Source: Chitinophaga sp. (GTDB lineage Bacteria > Bacteroidota > Bacteroidia > Chitinophagales > Chitinophagaceae). From it: a DNA stretch of 64,000 nt. A program made the position numbers and the translations under genes. Position 1 is the stretch's first letter; each line of letters starts with the position of its first letter. The stretch lies in contig NZ_JAGHZS010000006.1 in NCBI RefSeq assembly GCF_017745275.1, forward strand, positions 496,001-560,000, read 5' to 3'. Shown piece after piece: positions 43,210 to 51,775 of the stretch. Below the pieces are notes generated by a model. The model had not been told where the DNA came from. It worked only from the letters and a program-made list of their open reading frames with translations, and ran no database searches.

Positions 43210-44787
43210 TTGAAAACAAAGTACTTAATATTATCACTAATATTATTGCTGGCGGGAACTGCCTCCGCCCAGCAAGGCGTCTACATCCCCTCCGGAGCCA
43301 CTGTATGGCTCTCCGGCAATACCAACGTAGGCATCTTCGCTGACATGACCAACAACGGAATCCTCGGTTCAAACCCTAATACCACTTTTTATTTCCTCAG
43401 CAAATTATGGACTAACGGTAACGGATCTACGCTACCTGACGAAAGCGCCGACGGCGTTTCCGGCACCGGCGGTACCTTCAATTTTTCCGGTGGTACCGGT
43501 ATCGGGCAACAAAAAGTATTCGGTGGTTACAGCTTCATCACCAAAACAGGCACCAGCTTTCCTAACCTGCAACTCAGCAATAGCGCAGGTTTGCTGCTCG
43601 ACGATCTCAGTGATCTGAAAGTCCGCAATGCCCTGCAATTCACTAATGGCCGTCTTTACCTGAATGGCTGGATCCTGCAGGTGGGCGATAAAAATCCCGG
43701 TACTATCACCGGCTATTCCGATGCCCGCTACGTGGTTACCGGCAAAGGCGTCGCCGGAGGCTTATTGTACCGCGCCGCTATCAATAATGCTGCAGGTAAA
43801 GTAGTGTTTCCAATAGGAACAGACGATAATAGCTATGCACCCGCTGCCGTGCTGATGACTGGCGGGAAAGACATGATCGGCGCAAGAGTATACGACAGTG
43901 TTTTCACAGTAGCCGCCGGTGGTACCGCTTACCCCGACAGCTTCGTTAATAAAACCTGGAATATCCGCCGCGATGATAACACCGGCGGCGAGGTAGACGT
44001 AATCCTGCAACACATGGATACCGACGAACTACCTGCCTATGCTACTTACCGCGACAGCAGTTTCATTACCCGCTTTGTTACCGGGGTGTGGGATAACGTT
44101 CCGTTTATTCCTAATAAACCCCTGGCAGGAACACTGACCACCAGCTCCATGTCCAGCCCTGCTACTATGCACCTGCGACATTTCACTGCCCTGGGCAGTA
44201 GTGAATATTTCGCCAAAACCACGCTCTTCGGATCGGCTAAACCAGCTATCTTCCTGAGCTTCGAGGCTTACCGTATCGCCCCGGCCATGGTACAGCTGGA
44301 CTGGACCACCAGCAGGGAAGTATTTAATGCAGTATTTGAAGTGGAACGCCGCTATGAAAGGGAAGAGAGCTTCACCAAAATTGCAACGGTGCCTACAAAA
44401 GCCATCAATGGCAACAGCAGCATACCGCTTAGTTATATGTACCAGGATCCGAATGATTACGACGACTGGACCTACTATCGCATTAAGGCCGTAGGCAAAA
44501 ATGGCAAAGTCACCTATTCGGAAATCCGGGCTGTACCACCTTTTGTACAAATCAACGTATACCCGAACCCGAACAACGGCCGCTTTATGGTGAAAATACG
44601 GGGTATTCGCGGGGATATGCAGATAGAACTGCGTGACGTATGGAGCCAGGTAATGCGGACATATGACGTGAAGGGAGACAAAGACATTGATATCTCTGGT
44701 ATGCCTTCCGGCGTTTACTTCCTGGTCATTTATCATAAAGAAACAATGAAAGTGCTCTACACCACCAAGGTGGTAGTCACGCAATAG
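43210..44787 (+). CDS. T9SS-secreted protein with type A sorting domain
   Basis: The 525-residue protein has a signal peptide (LILSLILLLAGTASAQ), a beta-rich body and a C-terminal type IX secretion sorting domain: INVYPNPNNGRFMVKI, IELRDVWSQVMRTY and MPSGVYFLVI, ending with KVVVTQ. Such domains take cargo through the T9SS and are then usually cleaved and replaced by a surface anchor. The start is TTG at 43210, since no ATG fits and the reading frame begins with a normal signal peptide. It lies 5 bases after the fibre-like gene, so the two are translated from one message. Confidence 0.85.
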   Translation: MKTKYLILSLILLLAGTASAQQGVYIPSGATVWLSGNTNVGIFADMTNNGILGSNPNTTFYFLSKLWTNGNGSTLPDESADGVSGTGGTFNFSGGTGIGQQKVFGGYSFITKTGTSFPNLQLSNSAGLLLDDLSDLKVRNALQFTNGRLYLNGWILQVGDKNPGTITGYSDARYVVTGKGVAGGLLYRAAINNAAGKVVFPIGTDDNSYAPAAVLMTGGKDMIGARVYDSVFTVAAGGTAYPDSFVNKTWNIRRDDNTGGEVDVILQHMDTDELPAYATYRDSSFITRFVTGVWDNVPFIPNKPLAGTLTTSSMSSPATMHLRHFTALGSSEYFAKTTLFGSAKPAIFLSFEAYRIAPAMVQLDWTTSREVFNAVFEVERRYEREESFTKIATVPTKAINGNSSIPLSYMYQDPNDYDDWTYYRIKAVGKNGKVTYSEIRAVPPFVQINVYPNPNNGRFMVKIRGIRGDMQIELRDVWSQVMRTYDVKGDKDIDISGMPSGVYFLVIYHKETMKVLYTTKVVVTQ

Positions 44788-44800
44788 CCGTTAGCGTTAT

Positions 44801-44855
44801 GGATTTGTGTGGAATGGAAAGCGAAACATCGCGTTTGCCATCTCCTCACAAATCC
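44801..44855 (+). terminator. Imperfect hairpin after the T9SS protein gene
   Basis: GGATTTGTG (44801-44809) pairs with CACAAATCC (44847-44855). The inner part can fold further. No clear T run follows on the plus strand, so termination is uncertain; the hairpin lies 13 bases after the stop codon and 88 bases before cmk. Confidence 0.45.
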
Positions 44856-44942
44856 TAATTCCTGATTTCCTTGTTTTTCTCGCTGATTTGGCGCAATTTT
44901 GTAGCGTTCTTCCCTATAGACGATTCATTTAAACAGATAGTT

Positions 44943-45632
44943 TTGAAAAAAATAATCATCACGATAGATGGCTACTCTTCATGTGGCAAAAGCACCCTGG
45001 CCAAGCAATTGGCTAAAAAGCTGAACTATACCTATATAGACAGCGGTGCTATGTATCGTGCAGTGACCCTGTATTTTATTCAAAACCGCATCGACTGGAT
45101 GTCGCATGAAGCAGTAGCCACAGCCCTGAAAGATGTACACCTGGACTTTGTACTCAATTCCCTCACTGGTTTATGCGAAATGTACCTGAACAATGAGAAT
45201 GTGGAACACCTGATCCGGGAAATGGTAGTGGCAGAGAAAGTAAGTGAAGTGGCCGCCGTAAAGGAAGTACGCGACTTTGCCGTGGCACAGCAAAAGAAAA
45301 TGGGCGCCCGCAAAGGCATCGTAATGGATGGCCGGGATATTGGTACCGTGGTATTCCCACATGCAGAACTGAAGATCTTTATGACCGCTGAAATCGCCAT
45401 CCGCGTACAGCGCCGCTTTAAAGAACTGTATGAGAAAAACAGGAATATTACACTGGAAGAAGTAAAACAAAACCTCGAATTAAGAGATTATATAGATGCC
45501 AACCGCGAAATAAGTCCGCTGCGGAAAGCAGATGACGCTATTATCCTGGATAACAGCCACTTAAACCTCGAAGACCAGCTGCAATTAGTGATGCAATGGG
45601 TGGAGGATGCAATAATGGCGCACTCCTCCTAA
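44943..45632 (+). CDS. cmk: Cytidylate kinase
   Basis: Cmk phosphorylates CMP and dCMP with ATP. The frame is open from 44871, but the family N-terminus KKIIITIDGYSSCGKSTLA begins exactly at a TTG codon at 44943, which I take as the start; this gives 229 residues, the normal length. The P-loop is GYSSCGKST. Other conserved strings are YIDSGAMYRAVTLY, VVMDGRDIGTVVFP-like GIVMDGRDIGTVVFPHA, and RDYIDANREISPLRKADDAI. It is a single housekeeping gene between the surface protein cluster and a long intergenic region. Confidence 0.95.
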   Translation: MKKIIITIDGYSSCGKSTLAKQLAKKLNYTYIDSGAMYRAVTLYFIQNRIDWMSHEAVATALKDVHLDFVLNSLTGLCEMYLNNENVEHLIREMVVAEKVSEVAAVKEVRDFAVAQQKKMGARKGIVMDGRDIGTVVFPHAELKIFMTAEIAIRVQRRFKELYEKNRNITLEEVKQNLELRDYIDANREISPLRKADDAIILDNSHLNLEDQLQLVMQWVEDAIMAHSS

Positions 45633-46237
45633 AATATTATTTTCTTTTATTAAAACTCTTTTATACATTTGTTATGTAGCTGTTAATGTTACCAACCCAA
45701 TAATTTTTCCACATCCTCCCGAATTTCCAATAGAATTTTATTTGCATGTTAATGCCTGTCTTTTTATAGACACATTTACATACCCAACCTTATCCTCTCT
45801 GAAAATACTGCTTAGGTAATTTTCATATAGTAAGTCATTAGTGCCAACGATTATAGTGCTGCTGATCCGACTGAATAAGACAATAGAACAGGTGCGTAAC
45901 ACGCAATTATATGCCGTGCTTTCAAAAAGGTCTTATCCTAGCTATATCCACAAGGACCCTTTGCTATTAACCGATTATAAATTGCTATTATATAAAATTC
46001 AGCCGGACTGTGGTATCACCGCTATTGTCAGGCATTAAAGGTAATGTGGGATGGCGTGGTTCGCCATGACCGTTCCATATTTTCAGTAGGTGTATTCGGT
46101 TAATAGGAAGAAGGGGCGAATTCTTTCGCCCTTTCGCTTTTTTAAAACTTTTGATTGTCAGCTGATTATTATGCGTACTACTACGTGCAGGTTATTCATA
46201 ATTCTTTTTTAAATTGTGTTGTCTCACAGACCAGCCA
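45633..46237 (+). other. Long intergenic region with an orphan terminator, possible small RNA
   Basis: No protein gene is convincing in these 605 bases. A good plus-strand terminator lies at 46110-46143 although the nearest upstream gene, cmk, ended almost 480 bases before. A second hairpin, ATGGCG/CGCCAT, lies at 46051-46067. This would fit a small RNA ending at about 46143, but no clear promoter is seen. An open frame of 65 codons at 45841 lacks support. Confidence 0.4.
46110..46143 (+). terminator. Orphan intrinsic terminator
   Basis: GAAGGGGCGAA (46110-46120) pairs with TTCGCCCTTTC (46125-46135, one G-T pair) and is followed by GCTTTTTT. No reading frame ends near it. Confidence 0.75.
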
Positions 46238-48190
46238 ATGTCTATTAAAGGTGTATGTTTTTTGTTCCTGCTCCTCCTGGGAGCCAATTCAGGAACGATA
46301 GCGCAGGATTCCCTGCGGATATCCAGGTTAATGGATTCTATTCGTACGCTCCCCACTGACACTGCTAAAGTATCCTTGTTACTTAAAACAGGTACCGCTA
46401 ATAACCGCTATTTTGAATCTCATAAACAGGAAAACGTATTCCTGCAGGAGGCCCTTGGTTTGGCACAACGTCTCAAATATCCCAAAGGAATTTCAGCAGC
46501 CTACAACGAAATCGGCACCAATAAACGGAATAAATCCCTCTACATTGTAGCGGAAGATTATCATGAAAAAGCCCTGAAAGCCGCAGAAGAAGCAAAGGAT
46601 ACCTTTCTCATCGTTTTCTCCCTGAACAACGCCGGCGTAGATTGCCGCCGCCAGGATAAGTTGCAAAAGGCTTTCGATTATCATGTCAGGGCGCTGGTGC
46701 TGGCCGAAAAAATCAATGATATCCGTAATATCTGTGTCGCCACCAACAGCATTGGCAACATCCAACTCACTACCGAAAAGTACGATGACGCTATCACCCA
46801 TTTCAACCACGCGCTGGAGCTCGAAGAAAAGAGCCACAATGAGTTGGGCGTAGCCATCAACCTGGGAAACCTGGGATACGCCTACCAGGGACAAAACAAG
46901 CTGGATCTGGCTATCCAGTATTATAAACGCTCCCTGAATATGAATCTAAAAATGGATCGCCCCATTGGGATGGCCATTTGCTATAATGCCCTGGGAGCGG
47001 CTTACAAAGAAAAGAAAGATTACGCCACCGCGATGGAATACCTGAAAAAAGCGCTGGAGGTAAATGATAAGGTAGATGATAAAGTGCATGTGGCAGAAAG
47101 CTACCTTGGCATCGGAAAATTACTCGGCGCACAGGGAAAGCATGAGGAAGCCCGTGAGAATATCATGGAATCCATTAGCATCAGTACTTTCTGGGGATTT
47201 AAATCCATGCTGATGGATGCGTATAAAGCCCTGGCAGAAGATTACAAGGCAAGTGGCGATTTTAAAAAATCACTGGAAGCTGCTGATAAATCCCTGCTGT
47301 ATAAAGATAGTATTCTCGATGAACGCTCTGCAATGGCCCTCGCACAAATGCAGACCATTTATGAGGTAGACCGGAAAGATAACCAGATTCGCAGCCTGGA
47401 GCACGACAAAACGGTCAACGAACTACGCACCAGGAGAAATGTAACCACCACCTTTTTCCTGGCCGCCTTCCTGCTAATGGCAGTGGTAGGTGGTTTTTTC
47501 TATATCCGTCACCGTAACCTGCAGGCAAAAAAACAAACCTTGCAATTGGAACTCCGGTCGCTGCGCTCCCAGATGAATCCTCACTTTATTTTTAATTCCC
47601 TGAGTTCTATTCATCGTTATATCTGGAGTAATAACCAGGAAGAAGCGTCAGACTACCTGACCAAGTTCTCCCGGCTCATGCGCCTCATCCTCGATAATAC
47701 ACAACATACATTTGTTACCTTAAATAAGGAACTGGAATCATTAAGGTTGTATCTTGACCTGGAATCATTGCGCTGTAATGGCATTTTTGACTACTCCTTT
47801 AATATTGATCCCGACATTAATGATGAAGAAGTACTGATCCCGCCAATGATCCTGCAACCATATGTGGAAAACGCTATCTGGCACGGACTTGTACATAAAT
47901 TACCAGAGGAAAAAGGATTACTGACAATCGATATCGTTCTGAAAAATCGCAGCCTCGTATGTACCATTACAGATAACGGGATAGGCCGCAAAAAGGCGAT
48001 GGAAATAAAAGACAGGAAAGGACGCCTGCACAATTCGGTGGGCATGAAAGTAACAGAAGGCCGGATAGACCTGATCCGGAAAATTAATAATAAAGATGCC
48101 AGGGTAATGGTAACAGACCTGGAAGACGAGCAAGGGCAGGGCATTGGCACCAAAGTGACGATTGTATTGCCCGCGGAATTTATATTTTAA
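46238..48190 (+). CDS. LytS-type sensor histidine kinase with TPR repeats
   Basis: With ATG 46238 the protein has 650 residues: a signal peptide (VCFLFLLLLGANSGTIAQ), TPR helices over about 60-380 (KGISAAYNEIGTNKRN, ATNSIGNIQLTTEKYDDAI, ICYNALGAAYKEKKDYATA), one membrane segment (VTTTFFLAAFLLMAVVGGFF), a coiled coil, and a His_kinase domain with the phosphorylated His in SQMNPHFIFNSLSSI. The ATPase part has PPMILQPYVENAIWHG and VCTITDNGIGRKKA. The TPR part is periplasmic and probably senses a ligand or partner. It is followed 69 bases later by its LytTR response regulator. Confidence 0.93.
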   Translation: MSIKGVCFLFLLLLGANSGTIAQDSLRISRLMDSIRTLPTDTAKVSLLLKTGTANNRYFESHKQENVFLQEALGLAQRLKYPKGISAAYNEIGTNKRNKSLYIVAEDYHEKALKAAEEAKDTFLIVFSLNNAGVDCRRQDKLQKAFDYHVRALVLAEKINDIRNICVATNSIGNIQLTTEKYDDAITHFNHALELEEKSHNELGVAINLGNLGYAYQGQNKLDLAIQYYKRSLNMNLKMDRPIGMAICYNALGAAYKEKKDYATAMEYLKKALEVNDKVDDKVHVAESYLGIGKLLGAQGKHEEARENIMESISISTFWGFKSMLMDAYKALAEDYKASGDFKKSLEAADKSLLYKDSILDERSAMALAQMQTIYEVDRKDNQIRSLEHDKTVNELRTRRNVTTTFFLAAFLLMAVVGGFFYIRHRNLQAKKQTLQLELRSLRSQMNPHFIFNSLSSIHRYIWSNNQEEASDYLTKFSRLMRLILDNTQHTFVTLNKELESLRLYLDLESLRCNGIFDYSFNIDPDINDEEVLIPPMILQPYVENAIWHGLVHKLPEEKGLLTIDIVLKNRSLVCTITDNGIGRKKAMEIKDRKGRLHNSVGMKVTEGRIDLIRKINNKDARVMVTDLEDEQGQGIGTKVTIVLPAEFIF

Positions 48191-48259
48191 CCAGCGATGT
48201 TTTATTTACTACACTTCATCCTTAAACCATAAAACAGCGAATAGCTGAAAGTTACCTGT

Positions 48260-49027
48260 ATGAGCGAAATCAAAGCTATCATTGTTGACGACGAACAACA
48301 TTGCATAGATGCCCTGCAAACAATGTTACAGAAAAAGTGTCCCGGTGTAAATGTAATTGGTACCGCTAAAAGTGTACGGGACGCAAAAGAACTGGTAGAT
48401 GAATTACAACCAGACCTGGTATTCCTGGATGTGGAAATGCCCTACCAGAATGGATTTGAGCTGTTGAAATTATTTGAAAAAGTATTTTTCGACGTCATTT
48501 TTACAACGGCCTATGAGCAATATGCTTTAAAAGCGATTAAGTTTAACGCATTGGATTACCTGTTGAAACCCTTTAGTGTAAGGGAATTACAGGATGCACT
48601 GGATAAATGCAGGGAAAGAAAGAGTAATCGTGTTAAAGACCAGTCCGGAGGTTCTCCCATGGAGGTGTTCCTGCAAAACATGAAAACATTGCAGCAAACG
48701 CACAAAAAAATTGCACTCCCTACTATCAATGGCCTGGTGTTTATGCCGGTACAAAACATAGTACGCTGCGAGTCTACCGGCAACTATACCCGCATTTTCT
48801 TTACCGACAAAAAGAACCTGATGGTATCCCGTCCACTGAAAGAGTTTGAAGAGTTGTTGTCGGATGTGGATTTCTTCCGGGTACACAATTCACACCTGAT
48901 TAATATGCAGCAAATGCAGTCTTATATACAGGGTGAAGGTGGTTTTGCCCTGATGAGCGATGGCACACAGGTGGAAGTTTCCAGGAGAAGAAAAGCCGAC
49001 TTTTTAAAGAAAGCCATGCAGTTCTAA
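48260..49027 (+). CDS. LytTR-family response regulator
   Basis: The 255-residue protein has a receiver domain (about 1-120: IKAIIVDDEQHCIDAL, phosphoacceptor Asp in LVFLDVEMPYQNGFELL, and KPF in DYLLKPFSVREL) and a C-terminal LytTR DNA-binding domain (about 150-250: INGLVFMPVQNIVRCEST, GNYTRIFFTDKK, FFRVHNSHLIN). It is the partner of the TPR-containing kinase encoded upstream. Target genes are unknown. Confidence 0.94.
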   Translation: MSEIKAIIVDDEQHCIDALQTMLQKKCPGVNVIGTAKSVRDAKELVDELQPDLVFLDVEMPYQNGFELLKLFEKVFFDVIFTTAYEQYALKAIKFNALDYLLKPFSVRELQDALDKCRERKSNRVKDQSGGSPMEVFLQNMKTLQQTHKKIALPTINGLVFMPVQNIVRCESTGNYTRIFFTDKKNLMVSRPLKEFEELLSDVDFFRVHNSHLINMQQMQSYIQGEGGFALMSDGTQVEVSRRRKADFLKKAMQF

Positions 49028-49285
49028 GAGAGATTTTAAAAAGCCTGTTCCGATTTTATTCGTTTTTATGCCAGTTATAGCTATTTACCTACCATATAAT
49101 AAATGGCTATTGCGGGCATATTTTAGATAGATTACTTTTGAATTACGATTTCAATATTAACACTATATAAAGATTTTATACTCTGCATTACTAGCGTGAT
49201 TAGCCCCAAAGAAAAAAGACACCTTCATGGTGTCTTTTTTGTTATATCTTATAAGATAAGAATAATCTACATATCATAGATATGA
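49028..49285. other. Convergent intergenic region
   Basis: These 258 bases between the response regulator and ispH contain a bidirectional terminator at 49212-49240 and a 12-base palindrome, ATCTTATAAGAT, at 49246-49257. Nothing else is recognised. Confidence 0.5.
49212..49240. terminator. Bidirectional terminator
   Basis: AAAAAAGACACC (49212-49223) and GGTGTCTTTTTT (49229-49240) form a 12-bp hairpin with T runs in both directions, between the convergent response regulator and ispH genes. Confidence 0.9.
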
Positions 49286-50506
49286 TTAAACCGTGGCCAG
49301 TTCATCCGCCTTGTGCTCCAGTCCGTAGAAGGAGAGCAGCCTGCGGATGACTCCTTCAACAAGTGCATCCGGACAGGAAGCGCCACTGGTTAACAGTATG
49401 GTCACCTGATCTTTTTGAGGCAAAAAGGTATCGCCGTTAATCTCTTTTTTATGATGGAAATCCCAGTGATTGATAGCAGTACTGGAAAGCATATGTTCGG
49501 GAGATGAGATAAAATAGGTAGGCAATTTTTCCTCACATAGTTCCACGAGGTGCGAAGTATTGGAGCTGTTATAGCCGCCCACTACGATGGCCAGGTCGGC
49601 AGGTTCCTGCAACATACCGGTAACGGCAGTCTGGTTGTCGTTGGTAGCGTAGCACAGCGTATCACGGGTGTCTGCAAATCGCTCGCCGGTGGTAGCTTCG
49701 GTAAGTCCAAAAGTATTCACCATTACCTGCCGAATATAATCAGCGATCGCCTGCGTTTCGGTGGCCAGCATCGTCGTTTGGTTCACTACACCTACGCGCT
49801 GCAGGTCTTTGGCAGCATCAAAACCGGTGGAATACTGACCTTTAAACAGTTCGTAGAATTCTTCGGGAGGTCGCTCGCCGGTGATGAATTCTGCTAACAG
49901 GGCTGCTTCTTTAATATCTTTTACAACTACCGTGGGTGTACCGGCCTGGCTATGGGAAAAGGTGGCCCTGGTTTCCTCATGTTTAGGTTTACCATGTACA
50001 ATCACTGTGTAGTTTTTTTGTCCGATTTGTTCCGCTTTATTCCATACCCGTTCTACAAAAGGGCAGGTGGTATTATATTTCAGCGGTTCTATACCCAGTG
50101 AGGCCAGTTGTTTTTCTGTTTCCAGGGTAGTGCCAAAAGCAGGGATGATCACAATATCATCGGGCTGCAGTTGTTCCCAGGGTACCAGTTGGCGGCCGGA
50201 AGTATCCATAATAAATTGTACCCCTCTATCCAGCAAATCATTGTTCACATGCGGGTTGTGGATCATTTCACTGAGCAGGAAAATACGTTTGCCAGGATTT
50301 TCATCTACGGTTTTGAAGGCAATCTCGATAGCATTTTCTACGCCATAGCAAAATCCAAAGTGGCGGGCCAGCAAAATTTTGATGGGCCCAAAGTCCAGTT
50401 CTGTCGGAGAAAAATCTTTCTTCATGCGGTCCTGTTGCTTGCGCTGGTTCTTGATGGCGCTGATCAGCGGACTGCGATATATGACGGGAACGTTAAATGT
50501 CTTCAT
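49286..50506 (-). CDS. ispH: 4-hydroxy-3-methylbut-2-enyl diphosphate reductase
   Basis: IspH is the last enzyme of the MEP isoprenoid pathway and uses a [4Fe-4S] cluster. At 406 residues it belongs to the longer (plant/cyanobacteria-like) form. The three cluster cysteines are in RHFGFCYGVENAIE, KYNTTCPFVERVW and TSGASCPDALVE. Other strings are EMIHNPHVNNDLLDRGV, HGKPKHEETRATFSH and VVGGYNSSNTSHLVELC. An N-terminal extension of about 40 residues precedes the catalytic region. It is monocistronic, and the second rhomboid gene lies upstream in the same orientation, 33 bases away. Confidence 0.95.
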   Translation of the reverse strand: MKTFNVPVIYRSPLISAIKNQRKQQDRMKKDFSPTELDFGPIKILLARHFGFCYGVENAIEIAFKTVDENPGKRIFLLSEMIHNPHVNNDLLDRGVQFIMDTSGRQLVPWEQLQPDDIVIIPAFGTTLETEKQLASLGIEPLKYNTTCPFVERVWNKAEQIGQKNYTVIVHGKPKHEETRATFSHSQAGTPTVVVKDIKEAALLAEFITGERPPEEFYELFKGQYSTGFDAAKDLQRVGVVNQTTMLATETQAIADYIRQVMVNTFGLTEATTGERFADTRDTLCYATNDNQTAVTGMLQEPADLAIVVGGYNSSNTSHLVELCEEKLPTYFISSPEHMLSSTAINHWDFHHKKEINGDTFLPQKDQVTILLTSGASCPDALVEGVIRRLLSFYGLEHKADELATV

Positions 50507-50539
50507 GTGTTAATGGCGGAAATTGAGCGACAAAGTTAA

Positions 50540-51418
50540 TCAGTTTTCTTTGCTCACTTTGTCTAACCAGGCTTTTTCTTCTGCACTCAGACTCTGATAG
50601 CCTTTTTCATTGATTTTATCCAACAGCTGATCCAGCCGGGAAGAGTTGTTATCGTCTGCTTTCTTGACTACTTTCAGTGGCGATTTCTTAGGTTTGAATT
50701 TGCGGGCAACCTGCTGGTTTTCCCGGCGGGTGTTGGCATCAAATAGCCAGATCAGGGGTTTACACATATCTGTACCTGCCTGCAGGGTGCGGATGTAGAG
50801 GAAGCCAAGGAGAGAGCCTCCCATATGGGAAATCAGCCCGCCAATGTTACCATTGGGTATAGAGATCAGGCCCAGTACTACCAATGCAATTGCCAGCCAT
50901 TTCAGTCGTACACTGCCGAAAAACATCAACCCTATTTCATAGTTGGGCATCAGCGTAGCGGCTGCCACCAAAATACACATAATAGCTGCAGAAGCGCCTA
51001 CCATGGTGCTGCCTACATACCCGGGAAACAAAACACTGCTTAAAAGATATAACAGGCCGCCGGCAATACCTCCCAGCAGGTACAACGGGAGTACCCGTTT
51101 ATTACCAAGGAAGTCGCGGAAAAGATTACCGAACCAATACAGGTTAATCATATTAAACAACACATGGAATATTTCCACGTGTGTAAACATATAGGTGAGC
51201 AGTCCCCATGGTTTCAATATAAAAGCACTCAGCGGCACATGCATCGCCAGCTGATCATAGGTCCATATAAGTGGAGCGGGTTGTTTGGTCAGAAAAGCAA
51301 TAAGACGTATAATGTTGATCCCCAGAAATACAACGATGTTCCAGAATAACAAATGGTTCACTGTATTACCTTGCCTGAGCCAATAGCGAATATCCGATTG
51401 AAAAGAGGTCCCGTTCAT
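50540..51418 (-). CDS. Rhomboid family intramembrane serine protease (second copy)
   Basis: This 292-residue protein has six membrane helices. The catalytic serine lies in STMVGASAAIMCI (GxSx) and the histidine in LISHMGGSLLG; HVLFNMINLYWFG in TM2 matches the HxxxN motif. The C-terminal tail LDKINEKGYQSLSAEEKAWL closely matches that of the first rhomboid at 2.3-3.1 kb, so the two are paralogues with a shared extension. ATG 51418 is preferred to the GTG at 51424. It lies upstream of ispH in the same orientation. Confidence 0.9.
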   Translation of the reverse strand: MNGTSFQSDIRYWLRQGNTVNHLLFWNIVVFLGINIIRLIAFLTKQPAPLIWTYDQLAMHVPLSAFILKPWGLLTYMFTHVEIFHVLFNMINLYWFGNLFRDFLGNKRVLPLYLLGGIAGGLLYLLSSVLFPGYVGSTMVGASAAIMCILVAAATLMPNYEIGLMFFGSVRLKWLAIALVVLGLISIPNGNIGGLISHMGGSLLGFLYIRTLQAGTDMCKPLIWLFDANTRRENQQVARKFKPKKSPLKVVKKADDNNSSRLDQLLDKINEKGYQSLSAEEKAWLDKVSKEN

Positions 51419-51775
51419 ATACACAAATTAAAATAAAATCCGGGATTAAATAATAGTAATTAACATTTTGAATGAAGGAAAAAATAAGCTGCCCTACTGC
51501 CAATAAACAACAGTTCCCCTGTCCTGTTATATCAACAATAAATCCGCTTTCTGGTTGTTTTTTAGTCAAAAAAAATGCCTGTTTACACAGTTTAATTTTT
51601 TGTCGTAGTATAAAAAATAATCATGCATTTAAAAAATATCTGAAAACTGCGGCCTGTTCTGCAGGGGATAGGGCTTTTCTTCAATAAAAATGCGGATAAA
51701 CGGGTAATTTTTCGTATTTTTGCCGTCCCATAAAACAGGGAGTCCGGGTATTCCGGCTTAAATTTTCAATTTTTT
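51419..51775 (+). other. Divergent region upstream of rpsA
   Basis: These 357 bases separate the minus-strand rhomboid from rpsA. TATTTTTG at 51715-51722 is an exact -7 box for rpsA, with no good -33 partner, giving a leader near 45-50 bases. No small gene or conserved r-protein leader structure is recognised. Confidence 0.45.

Noticed and set aside
44871..44942. ATG 44871 as the cmk start
   Set aside because: It adds 24 residues not found in the family; the conserved N-terminus begins at TTG 44943.
45841..46038. Possible 65-codon gene in the long intergenic region
   Set aside because: It begins with GTG, shows no domain, has odd composition and no promoter or ribosome-binding support. It is more likely non-coding.
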